Notes under the pieces: generated by a model
Databases searched by the model: none
What the model was told of the DNA's origin: nothing
What the model saw: only the letters and a program-made list of their open reading frames with translations
Translations under genes and position numbers: made by a program
In this document: in pieces, positions 1 to 6,504 of the stretch
Position numbering within the stretch: the stretch's first letter is position 1
How the letters are laid out: the number at the start of each line of letters is the position of its first letter
Assembly (NCBI GenBank): GCA_903847195.1
Contig: CAINCZ010000024.1
Location: forward strand, 1 to 13,436
Reading direction: 5' to 3'
Origin: an uncultured Acidobacteriota bacterium
Lineage (GTDB): Bacteria; Acidobacteriota; Terriglobia; Terriglobales; CAINCZ01
DNA: 13,436 bases

Positions 1-65
1 ATCGGCACCAGTAAACTCGTGCCCGGACACGAACCGAGGCAAACGGGAACTTTTTCCGCGGCCCG
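1..65. other. left flank of the insertion sequence, no gene identified
   Basis: One frame is open from the window edge to a TAG at 67-69 that lies inside the CTAG target site, so an upstream gene end cannot be excluded. The roughly 22 residues it would encode match nothing I recognise. The right flank after the element (1591-1720) has no open frame that continues it. Confidence 0.3.
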
Positions 66-86
66 CTAGTACTACTGTGTTATAAG
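66..86 (+). repeat. IS left end: CTAG target duplication plus left inverted repeat
   Basis: CTAG (66-69) is followed by TACTACTGTGTTATAAG (70-86). The partner at the right end reads TACTACTGTGTCATAAG on the opposite strand. No further symmetry continues inward. Confidence 0.88.
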
Positions 87-138
87 TATGGTTCATCTTT
101 CACGATTTGAGTAGCGCCCCCGAGGGCGCGGCGGTAAG

Positions 139-1467
139 TTGAGGGCGATGAAAGCCCGCCGCGAGCAGTCTGCCAGCCAGTCGGATCGTTTAGCCGCCTA
201 TTTGGACCGGATATCGCAGATCGCCGGACACGCCGATCGCGTTGGTCCCATGCAGAACTACACGAAGGGTCTTTTCTTGCCCATCGAGCGCAAGAGTGTA
301 GAGCCGATGGCGGCGCGTCTGGCTCCGGCGAACGTGCGGCAGATGCATCAGTCGCTGCATCACATCGTGGCCGAAGCGGCTTGGAGCGACGCCGCGTTGT
401 TGCGCGAGGTGCGCCACCAAGCACTGCCCGCCCTGACGCATAAACGTCCGCTGACTGGCTGGATCGTGGATGACCCCGGCTTCCCCAAGAAAGGCGCACA
501 TTCGGTGGGCGTGACGCGGCAGTATTGCGGGCAACTGGGCAAGCAGGAGAACTGCCGAGTTGCGGTCAGCGTATCGCTGGCTACCGAAGATGCCAGTCTC
601 CCGGTCGCGTACCAGTTGTATCTGCCTGAGATCTGGACGCAAGACCCGGCGCGACGAACCAAGGCAGGGGTTCCGAAAGAAATTCACTTTCAAACCAAAC
701 CCGAGATCGCGCTCGAACAGATTCGCGCGTTGGTCGAAGAGCAGGTACCGCGCGCCCCGGTGTTGGCCGACGCCGCTTATGGCAACGACAACGGCTTCCG
801 CGACGGACTGCAGCAACTACGTCTGGAGTATGCGGTTGGCGTGCAGTCCTCAACCTCGGTTTGGCCGCCAGGCATGACGCCGCTCCCGGCCCCGGCGCGC
901 GGCCCCATGGGACGTCCTCCGAAGCTGCTCCGGCGGGATGAGCGGCATCAACCGCTTTCGGTCAAAGAACTCGCCTTGTGTCTGAGTCCGAGCGATCTGC
1001 GCCGGGTGAGTTGGCGCGAAGGAACCCGCGACACGATGCATTCCCGCTTTGCCGCCCTGCGCGTGCGCATAGCCCATCGCGATTACGAGCGCAGCCAACC
1101 CCGCGAAGAACAATGGCTGCTAATCGAGTGGCCCAAGGCAGAGAAGGAACCGACGAAATACTGGCTCTCCAACCTGCCGGTCTCGATCAGCGTGCGGGCA
1201 CTGGTGGCCACGGCGAAGTTGCGCTGGCGCATCGAGCGCGATTACGAGGAACTGAAGCAGGAGCTAGGGCTGGGTCACTTTGAAGGACGGAACTGGCGCG
1301 GCTTTCACCACCATGCCAGCCTCTGCATTGGTGCCTATGGATTCCTGGTGGTGGAGCGATGCCTTTTTTCCCCCGCGCCCGACTCGCGACCGCTGCGTGC
1401 CGCCCACCTCCACCTTCGTCTACCCGCCCTGCCCCCCAGCGCGAAGCCCCGTGGCGCTGCCGGTTAG
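139..1467 (+). CDS. IS701-family DDE transposase, C-terminus frameshifted
   Basis: This protein catalyses excision and insertion of the surrounding element by RNase H-fold DDE chemistry. Counting from residue 1 at 139, the first acidic motif is WIVDDPGFPKKG (D111/D112), the second is VLADAAYGND (D211), and the third is the E366 region, RWRIERDYEELK. E366 and K373 have the E-x6-K spacing of the IS4/IS701 group. The start is undecided: TTG at 139 gives the longest frame and ATG at 148 is the alternative, but the only GAGGG is poorly spaced for either. An in-frame TAG at 112 rules out anything longer. The frame stops at 1467 right after PRGA, whereas the expected family ending (PVRTERHNPRSIATLR, then a CPCC stretch) continues in the +1 frame from 1460. 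One extra base at about 1459 explains this, so the enzyme may be inactive or the base may be a sequence error. Confidence 0.88.
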   Translation: MRAMKARREQSASQSDRLAAYLDRISQIAGHADRVGPMQNYTKGLFLPIERKSVEPMAARLAPANVRQMHQSLHHIVAEAAWSDAALLREVRHQALPALTHKRPLTGWIVDDPGFPKKGAHSVGVTRQYCGQLGKQENCRVAVSVSLATEDASLPVAYQLYLPEIWTQDPARRTKAGVPKEIHFQTKPEIALEQIRALVEEQVPRAPVLADAAYGNDNGFRDGLQQLRLEYAVGVQSSTSVWPPGMTPLPAPARGPMGRPPKLLRRDERHQPLSVKELALCLSPSDLRRVSWREGTRDTMHSRFAALRVRIAHRDYERSQPREEQWLLIEWPKAEKEPTKYWLSNLPVSISVRALVATAKLRWRIERDYEELKQELGLGHFEGRNWRGFHHHASLCIGAYGFLVVERCLFSPAPDSRPLRAAHLHLRLPALPPSAKPRGAAG

Positions 1468-1576
1468 AACGGAACGGCACAATCCGCGCTCGATCGCGAC
1501 CCTGCGCCGCCAAATCGCCACCCATCTCGCCCGCGCCTTACCCAGATGCCCTTGTTGCCTACGTCAAATCTTATGA
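1460..1576 (+). pseudogene. out-of-frame C-terminal tail of the transposase
   Basis: Read in the +1 frame relative to the transposase, this stretch gives PVRTERHNPRSIATLRRQI followed by a short region ending in PRCPCC. That is the tail I expect on this transposase family. It ends at TGA 1574-1576, inside the right inverted repeat. It has no start of its own and is best seen as the displaced end of the gene at 139. Confidence 0.7.
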
Positions 1577-1590
1577 CACAGTAGTACTAG
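1570..1590 (-). repeat. IS right end: right inverted repeat plus CTAG target duplication
   Basis: The inverted repeat is 1570-1586 and the second CTAG copy is 1587-1590. A TGA at 1574-1576, in the +1 frame relative to the annotated transposase, lies inside this repeat. This suggests the ancestral transposase read almost to the end of the element. Confidence 0.88.
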
Positions 1591-1709
1591 AAGCCGCTGA
1601 CGACGGACTACGTTGGTGTATGGTGTTACGACGTTTGAGCTGGGGTAGGGCAGGTTGGGCGGTGGAAGGCCGCAGGTGCCGCGCTCATCCTCGAGCCAGG
1701 TTCAATCAT

Positions 1710-1714
1710 GGAGG
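1710..1714 (+). promoter_or_regulatory. ribosome binding site GGAGG of the hydrolase gene
   Basis: GGAGG lies six bases before ATG 1721. It selects that codon over the in-frame upstream start at 1655 and over ATG 1730, which would be 15 bases away. Confidence 0.75.
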
Positions 1715-1720
1715 CCAAAG

Positions 1721-2602
1721 ATGGCAACGATGAAACGAGTAGTTGCGGTGATAGCGCTGCTGTTGGGCATGGGGGCGGGAGCGTGGGCGCAAAGCCAGAC
1801 ACCGCGCGCCTTTCGTGTGACGGTGACCGGAAAAGGCGCGCCGATGATCTTGATCCCGGGCCTGGATTCAGCGGGAGCGGTATGGGATTCGACGGTGGCT
1901 CGTTACAGCAGCCGGTACGAGTGCCACGTGCTGACGCTGGCGGGATTTGCCGGACAGCCGCCGATCTCCGGGGCGCTGCTGGAGGCGGCGCGCAAGGAGT
2001 TGGCGGCCTACATTCGCGAGCGGCGGCTGCAGCGGCCGGTCATTGTCGGGCACAGCCTCGGTGGTTTTCTGGCGCTGTGGCTGGCGGCGAGGGAGCCCGA
2101 CCTTCCCGGGCGGGTGATCGTTGTCGACTCGCTGCCGGCGTTGGGCGCGGCGGCAAATCCCATGGCGTCGGCGCAGGAGATTGAGGCCGGCGCAGCCCGC
2201 CTGCGCGACCTCATGCTGGCGGCCAGCGATGAGAAGCGGCAGCAGATGCTGAAGGCATCGATCGAGACGATGGCCACTTCCCCTGCCGATGTTGAGCGCA
2301 TCGTGGGATGGGGTAGAGCATCGGACGGCCCCGCCACGGCAAGAGCGATGTATGAGCTGCTGGCCACCGACCTGCGCGACGAGGTGGCGAAGATCAAGGT
2401 GCCGACGATGGTGATGGGCACATGGGTGGCCTACCAGAAATTCGCCACGCGGGAGCAGATCCTGGAAAACTTCAAGCTGCAGTACCGAAAGCTGAGCGGA
2501 GTGCAGATCGAAATGGCGCCCACGGCGCGCCACTTCATTATGTACGACCAGCCTGACTGGATGTTCAGCCGCATGGATGCGTTCCTGGGCAGCGGCAAGT
2601 AA
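1721..2602 (+). CDS. secreted alpha/beta-fold hydrolase
   Basis: A 293-residue exported hydrolase of unknown substrate. Residues 1-23 form a Sec signal peptide (KR, a hydrophobic core, then AWA before QS), so it acts outside the cytoplasmic membrane. Visible motifs are the oxyanion-side IPGLDSAG (45-52), the nucleophile elbow GHSLGG with Ser112 (110-115), and a late His271 in TARHFIMYDQPDWM. The usual acid after the penultimate strand is missing: KVPTMVMGTWVAYQ has no Asp where GxxD is expected. Asp136 in VIVVDSLPALG, one strand earlier, is the likely substitute, as in some lipases. Esterase, lipase or peptidase activity are all possible. The start is fixed by GGAGG at 1710-1714 and by the signal peptide. 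The gene sits 130 bases downstream of the insertion sequence, which could have cut it off from its original promoter or supplied a new one. No partner gene is evident. Confidence 0.88.
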   Translation: MATMKRVVAVIALLLGMGAGAWAQSQTPRAFRVTVTGKGAPMILIPGLDSAGAVWDSTVARYSSRYECHVLTLAGFAGQPPISGALLEAARKELAAYIRERRLQRPVIVGHSLGGFLALWLAAREPDLPGRVIVVDSLPALGAAANPMASAQEIEAGAARLRDLMLAASDEKRQQMLKASIETMATSPADVERIVGWGRASDGPATARAMYELLATDLRDEVAKIKVPTMVMGTWVAYQKFATREQILENFKLQYRKLSGVQIEMAPTARHFIMYDQPDWMFSRMDAFLGSGK

Positions 2603-2721
2603 AAGAGCAACGCGTGCGGACTGCGCCTGCGGCGCGGTGCCGATCGCGCGCGGCGGTGGAATGGCGACGTTCCTGCTGAGGAGCGCCATCTGCGCGGCGC
2701 CAACAAAACAGCAATGAACCG

Positions 2722-2763
2722 GAAGGCCCAGGTCAGCGCAGCAAGCGCGCGGCCTGGGCCTTC
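2722..2763 (+). terminator. terminator-like hairpin after the hydrolase gene
   Basis: GAAGGCCCAGG (2722-2732) pairs perfectly with CCTGGGCCTTC (2753-2763), an 11-bp stem around a 20-base GC-rich loop. It lies 120 bases after the hydrolase stop. There is no T-run on either side, so a role as an intrinsic terminator is uncertain; mRNA 3'-end protection is also possible. Confidence 0.5.
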
Positions 2764-3082
2764 TGCCACTTTAGGTGCGTATCAGAGGATTCGACTTAAC
2801 CCCCTGAGCGTTCTCCGCATTTGCGCTAGCGCCAGACGCAAGAATCGGCGACCCGTCCTCGGCTGATCTGGCTGGCGCCCATCCGAACAGCGTCGTAATA
2901 CGCGTCGATGAACTGCCGTGATCACGGAAAAGCAACCCCCAGCAACATTCCAGACTCCAAGTGCTGGTCTTGAGCGCCAGGGGCATCGGCACCGCACACC
3001 GGTGACAGCCCTGGCGCGAAGGCCCGCGAACCTGAGCAGTGCTGTGTTGTCGAAGAAAATCACGCAAAGAAAGAGGACTTAG
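2764..3082. other. intergenic stretch without a convincing gene, two short palindromes
   Basis: About 320 bases with no frame that has family motifs or a good start signal; minus-strand frames here look like arginine-rich shadows. Two perfect palindromes stand out: GCGCTAGCGC (2823-2832) and CCGTGATCACGG (2916-2927). The second lies about 155 bases before the next gene and could be an operator. The end of the stretch carries the AAGAGGA ribosome site (3071-3077) for the gene at 3083. Confidence 0.5.
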
Positions 3083-3991
3083 ATGAATGCAGGGAATCAC
3101 GAAGGGCGCAACGGCCATGGCTGGATTGCAAACAACTTTGATGGAACGCGCACAACGGTCGGACGCAAGTGCGGATTCCTCCTGCTGCTCGCGATGATGA
3201 TCTGCATCGCCTGTGGAGCATCCTATGGGCAAACTCTGATGGGAAGCCCGGGAGCCGGTTGGCAAACCTGGACTCCGGCGACTGACCTCAACAGCAACGG
3301 AGCGCCCTACTGGGATGTGCCGTGGGGAGCCTCCGGCAGTTATGGCGGCGGGCTGGCAGAAAAGAACGCGGGATTCTGCATGACCTCGACCGGCGATTGT
3401 CAGGGAATCGGCAGCGGGGCCTTCGCCCCGGGGGCGCTGCCGTTTTGGGCGATGCCCTACGACGCGACCTACGACACGGGCGGCATCCGCGACAACAAGG
3501 TCTATTTCCACAGCAATGGTGGGCAGTTGAAGGCGACATTGACGCTGAATATGTCTGCCAATCCAACGGAAATTAACGAATTTGGTTGGTTTGAGACCAA
3601 CTCGACAGGCACCGTTATCGGGAGAAGGCACAAGCTATTCCAGGGAAGTGGGGAACCAGTGGGCACTTTGAAGCCTGACCCGGTCGGCAAGAGTGTCACC
3701 TTTACGCCAACCACGTATTTCGGTTACTACTACAGCGACGTCAGCGAACCGACACCGGACACCGGGAAACAGCACGGCTGTTACACGTACACGTTGTTCA
3801 ATCTGGATGAGCCCCGGTGTACGCAGGCCTCAGGCGGACAAGGGGATCACGATTTCGCGATCTTCAGCGCGAATCCCGGCGCCAGCCATCCAACGTACTG
3901 GATCGTGGGTGAAGATCCGGCAGATTGCACCAATCAGGATGGCGATTGCAACCTGACTGTGGTTCAGGTGCAGGCTGCTTCAGGAAAGTGA
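3083..3991 (+). CDS. secreted beta-rich protein with DUF4114-like C-terminus
   Basis: A 302-residue exported protein of unknown function. The start ATG has AAGAGGA five bases upstream. The N-terminus is long and polar (1-29), followed by a hydrophobic segment (31-47) and a probable signal peptidase site near ASYG/QT (about 49). The mature part is rich in Gly, Thr, Tyr and Trp. From about residue 165 it follows the pattern of the DUF4114-type domain of surface proteins: NEFGWF, then FTPTTYFGYYY, then HDFAIF, then YWIVGEDP, ending in DGDCNLTVVQV where relatives have DYNDMVV. Six cysteines remain after cleavage (99, 106, 233, 246, 282, 289); the two close pairs suggest disulfides, consistent with export. 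No PEP-CTERM anchor or other sorting tail is present. The gene seems monocistronic and faces the kinase gene tail to tail. The domain match is from memory of the motif pattern only. Confidence 0.75.
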   Translation: MNAGNHEGRNGHGWIANNFDGTRTTVGRKCGFLLLLAMMICIACGASYGQTLMGSPGAGWQTWTPATDLNSNGAPYWDVPWGASGSYGGGLAEKNAGFCMTSTGDCQGIGSGAFAPGALPFWAMPYDATYDTGGIRDNKVYFHSNGGQLKATLTLNMSANPTEINEFGWFETNSTGTVIGRRHKLFQGSGEPVGTLKPDPVGKSVTFTPTTYFGYYYSDVSEPTPDTGKQHGCYTYTLFNLDEPRCTQASGGQGDHDFAIFSANPGASHPTYWIVGEDPADCTNQDGDCNLTVVQVQAASGK

Positions 3992-4002
3992 CGCGGAATA
4001 TT

Positions 4003-4108
4003 GGCTCTGTTGCGGGTAGCCTGTGTGGGGCAAGTCTTCCAGATTGAAGAACCTTCACTTCTCGATCTTAAGACATCGCTCCCCAAGGGAACCTCCGGCA
4101 ACAGAGCC
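4003..4108. repeat. MITE-like element with 11-bp inverted ends
   Basis: GGCTCTGTTGC (4003-4013) and its exact reverse complement GCAACAGAGCC (4098-4108) bound a 106-bp segment too short to encode anything. The trinucleotide ATT stands directly outside both ends (4000-4002 and 4109-4111), as expected of a 3-bp target duplication. Ends of this general kind occur on several IS families, and an ANT duplication would fit the ISL2 group of IS5, but the parent element cannot be named from this copy. It lies 11 bases past the stop at 3991, between two convergent genes. A chance inverted repeat is the alternative. Confidence 0.5.
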
Positions 4109-4242
4109 ATTCCTCCCGCTCACAGAGAGCCTTTCGGCGTGATCTTCAGAAAGGCGAAAACAAAAGAACAGGCGGCCTTGGCAGACGCTTCCATAACTCT
4201 AGGGTGGCCAGTCGAGCGACCAGCAGCCCATAAAGACCAACT

Positions 4243-5682
4243 CTACGAAGATCGGGGCAACAAGACCGTGAACCGTGCCGTGCCGTCGGAAGTGACCTCC
4301 AACGTGATGTCTCCGGAGTGGGCGCGCACGATCTCGCGGGAGACACTCAGGCCAAGACCGGAGCCTTCGACGCGATGTTCGCGGGCGGAGGCGGCGCGAT
4401 AGAAACGCTCGAAGATCTTAGCGCGTTCTTCCAGCGGAATACCGGGCGAAGAGTTTGCGATTACAACTGCGATCTGATCACCCCGCAACGCCGCGTAGAC
4501 ACTGACCCAGCCGTGCTCGATGTTGTGCTTGATGCTGTTGCTGATGAGGTTGTGCAGCACCTGGCTCAGCAGGGCGCCATCGGCTGGAACCACTAACCCA
4601 GGCTGGATGCCGGAGGTAATCTGCAACCCGGGAGCCAACATCTGGGCGTCGTCTGCGAGTCCAGAGAGTGCGCTGGAGAGATCGAATGGCTCACGGTGGA
4701 GACTGAGCCGCCCGGCGTCGGCTTGCGATAGCAGCAGCAGCTTGCGGGAGATGGTCGAGAGGCGGCGGACTTCGTCGAGAATCTCGGCCAGTCGCGCCTG
4801 CATCGGTGAGCTATCTTCGGCATACTGCAGCGACCTTTCCAGCTGTCCCTGAAGCACGGCCAGCGGGGTCTTCAACTCATGGGCGGCGTCGGCTGAAAAA
4901 CGGTGCGCCTGGTGGAAGCTGCGCTCCAGGCGCTCCAGCATGGCGTTGAACACTTCAATCAACTCGATGAATTCCAGGTCTTCTCCTTGAGGCGAGATGC
5001 GTCGATCGAGTCCCTGAGCCGTGACGTTGCGGGCGGCAATGGTGAGCTTGGCCACCGGCCGCAATGCGCTGCCGGAGAAGAACCACGCGCCGAATCCAAT
5101 CAGCACGAGTGCGAGTGGGGTGGCAACCCACAGGGCACTGCGAACGCTGCGCAACTCCGGCGCAATGGCTATTTCATCCGCGGCAACCGCCACCCTCGCG
5201 TCGGTTGTTGAAGCCAGTCCGATCCGGTAAGGACCGCCGCCCATTACCAACCGCAGACTCGTGGAGGCCGGCGGGGGCGCCGACGCGTTGGGTGGCCGCG
5301 GTTCTCCCGACGGACCTGACGGAGGGCTGCGACGTGGACGCACGGTTGGCGCCGGCCAGGGAAGTACCGCCGCCGTGATTTCTCGGGGCCAATCAGCGGA
5401 ACGATAGATCGTGTTGCCCTCGCCATCGGTGACGAGCAGGAGCAACTGGCGCGGGTCATGCACGCCGATCTCAGCGGCCATGTTTACCGAGGCACGCTGC
5501 CATCCGGCGGCATCGCGCGTGCGGCCCGATTCGCGCTCGGCGTGGCTGCGCACGCTGGCGTCCAACTGCGCCAGCTTGATGCGGCGGACCTGCCAGAGTG
5601 CGCCGAAGCCGAAGGCGGTGAGCGCCAGCCCGCTGAGCAGCGCGGAGAGCAGGGCAATGCGCAGCCGGAAGTTACGGATCAT
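4243..5682 (-). CDS. CusS-like sensor histidine kinase
   Basis: A 479-residue membrane kinase that phosphorylates the response regulator encoded just before it. Order of parts: first membrane segment about 9-30; extracytoplasmic sensor region about 31-183; second membrane segment about 184-204; HAMP linker about 203-256; dimerisation domain with His268 in AHELKTPL; and the ATPase domain with N-box LHNLISNSIKHN (376-387), G1 NSSPGIP (410-416), F-box IFERFYR (423-429) and G2 GSGLGLS (440-446). The N-for-D in the G1 box resembles CusS/HprS-type kinases. The sensor region contains a Pro/Ser-rich stretch (about 108-142) that looks like a flexible insert. The start codon overlaps the regulator stop as ATGA, so the two are translationally coupled. 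The signal is unknown; the CusS-like features and the LTxxQ-type neighbours point to metal or envelope stress, which is inference. Confidence 0.94.
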   Translation of the reverse strand: MIRNFRLRIALLSALLSGLALTAFGFGALWQVRRIKLAQLDASVRSHAERESGRTRDAAGWQRASVNMAAEIGVHDPRQLLLLVTDGEGNTIYRSADWPREITAAVLPWPAPTVRPRRSPPSGPSGEPRPPNASAPPPASTSLRLVMGGGPYRIGLASTTDARVAVAADEIAIAPELRSVRSALWVATPLALVLIGFGAWFFSGSALRPVAKLTIAARNVTAQGLDRRISPQGEDLEFIELIEVFNAMLERLERSFHQAHRFSADAAHELKTPLAVLQGQLERSLQYAEDSSPMQARLAEILDEVRRLSTISRKLLLLSQADAGRLSLHREPFDLSSALSGLADDAQMLAPGLQITSGIQPGLVVPADGALLSQVLHNLISNSIKHNIEHGWVSVYAALRGDQIAVVIANSSPGIPLEERAKIFERFYRAASAREHRVEGSGLGLSVSREIVRAHSGDITLEVTSDGTARFTVLLPRSS

Positions 5683-6365
5683 GATAGTTTCCGGAAGCGG
5701 TAGCCCACGCCGCGCACGCTCTCAATGGGCGACTCGCCATCGACGGTGAATCCGACCGAGGCAATCTTCCTGCGGATGCGCTGGATGCAGACATCGACCA
5801 CGTTCGTGCTGGGATCGAAATCGTACCCCCAGACGTGCTCCAGGATTTGAGTGCGCGTGAAGACGCGGCCGGGCGAGCGCATCAGGTATTCGATCAGGTT
5901 GAACTCGCGGCCCGTGAGGTCTACAGACTTCGCCTGGCAGGTGACTTCGCGCGTGATGCGGTCGAGCCGGAACTCACCGACCGCCAGCAGATTCTGCCGC
6001 TCACCGGAAGCGCGGCGCACCACCGCATGGATGCGGGCGATCAACTCCTCAACAAAGAAGGGCTTGCCGAGATAATCGTCGGCGCCGAGCGACAATCCCT
6101 CGACGCGGTCATCCAGTTCGTTGCGCGCGGTGAGCAGGATAACGGGCGTCGTGCTGCCGGCCTTGCGCAGAGACTTCAGGATCGAGAGGCCATCACGGCC
6201 CGGCAGCATGATGTCGAGCAGGATGACGTCGTACTCGCAGCTGATGGAGCGCTCGTAACCGGAGGTGCCGTCGGCGCAGTGTTCAACCAGAAAGCCCTGC
6301 TCCTTCAGGCCAGCGCACACGAAGCCGGCGATCTTGCGTTCATCTTCGACCAGCAGCACTTTCAT
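5679..6365 (-). CDS. OmpR-family response regulator (CusR/HprR-like)
   Basis: A 228-residue DNA-binding regulator. The receiver domain (1-118) has the acidic pocket E8/D9, phosphoacceptor Asp51 in LLDIMLPG, Thr79 and Lys101 in the YLGKPF loop. The C-terminal winged helix (about 128-228) has LTGREFNLIEYLM, TRTQILEHVWG and the recognition helix region NVVDVCIQRIRRKI, closing with IESVRGVGYRF. All key residues are present, so it should be active. It is the first gene of a minus-strand operon with the kinase. Upstream, 44 bases from its ATG, lies the palindrome ATTACAGAAATGTAAT, a likely binding site for this protein and therefore for autoregulation. A possible minus-strand -10 (TAGACT) is at 6376-6381. 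The ribosome site is weak. Confidence 0.95.
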   Translation of the reverse strand: MKVLLVEDERKIAGFVCAGLKEQGFLVEHCADGTSGYERSISCEYDVILLDIMLPGRDGLSILKSLRKAGSTTPVILLTARNELDDRVEGLSLGADDYLGKPFFVEELIARIHAVVRRASGERQNLLAVGEFRLDRITREVTCQAKSVDLTGREFNLIEYLMRSPGRVFTRTQILEHVWGYDFDPSTNVVDVCIQRIRRKIASVGFTVDGESPIESVRGVGYRFRKLS

Positions 6366-6408
6366 CTTGCGAAAGAGTCTAGCCCCTTCCGGCGAACGGC
6401 AACAGAGG

Positions 6409-6425
6409 ATTACAGAAATGTAATG
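6409..6425. promoter_or_regulatory. palindromic operator in the divergent promoter region
   Basis: ATTACAGAAATGTAATG contains the perfect inverted repeat ATTACA-n4-TGTAAT (6409-6424). The identical 17 bases recur at 9813-9829. The layout equals that of the HprR/CusR box as I recall it (CATTACA-n4-TGTAATG), and the regulator encoded next door belongs to that subfamily. A reversed half-site, TTCTGTAA, follows at 6439-6446. A plus-strand -10-like TATCTT lies at 6459-6464, about 42 bases from the centre of the palindrome. The site stands between the regulator operon (minus) and the phosphoesterase gene (plus) and could serve both. Confidence 0.7.
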
Positions 6426-6504
6426 AAGATCGTCGCCATTCTGTAACCGGAAGTTCCTTATCTTAAGAGTGGCGCCTCAGCACAATCAGGCCCCGGCGGT
6501 AACA

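Larger units (their letters stand above)
70..1586 (+). mobile_element. IS701-family insertion sequence, complete ends
   Basis: The element is 1517 bp and carries one transposase gene. Its outermost 17 bases (70-86) and the reverse complement of 1570-1586 agree at 16 of 17 positions, with one T/C difference. The tetranucleotide CTAG stands on both outer sides (66-69 and 1587-1590), which fits the YTAR 4-bp target duplication known for IS701. Because CTAG is itself a palindrome, it could alternatively be read as four more bases of inverted repeat, but the family rule favours a duplication. Near-identical ends and an intact duplication suggest a fairly recent insertion. It lies just upstream of a secreted hydrolase gene and in the same orientation. 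Confidence 0.88.

Noticed and set aside
66..69. CTAG read as the first four bases of the IS inverted repeats
   Set aside because: CTAG is self-complementary so it would look symmetrical either way, and IS701 elements duplicate YTAR, which CTAG satisfies.
1868..2689. Minus-strand open frame opposite the hydrolase gene
   Set aside because: The plus strand has a ribosome site, a signal peptide and a catalytic Ser/His pair; the opposite frame has only low-complexity Arg/Gln/His content.
2771..3631. Long minus-strand open frame of 286 codons across the gap and the start of the 3083 gene
   Set aside because: It overlaps the well-supported secreted protein, is rich in Arg, Pro and Ser without domain motifs, and has no ribosome site; it is a high-GC shadow.
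4001..4402. Plus-strand open frame between the secreted protein and the kinase end
   Set aside because: It starts inside the MITE-like repeat, overlaps the kinase C-terminus and has no motif or good start signal.
5835..6446. Plus-strand open frame opposite the response regulator
   Set aside because: The minus-strand regulator has every receiver and winged-helix motif; this frame is its shadow.
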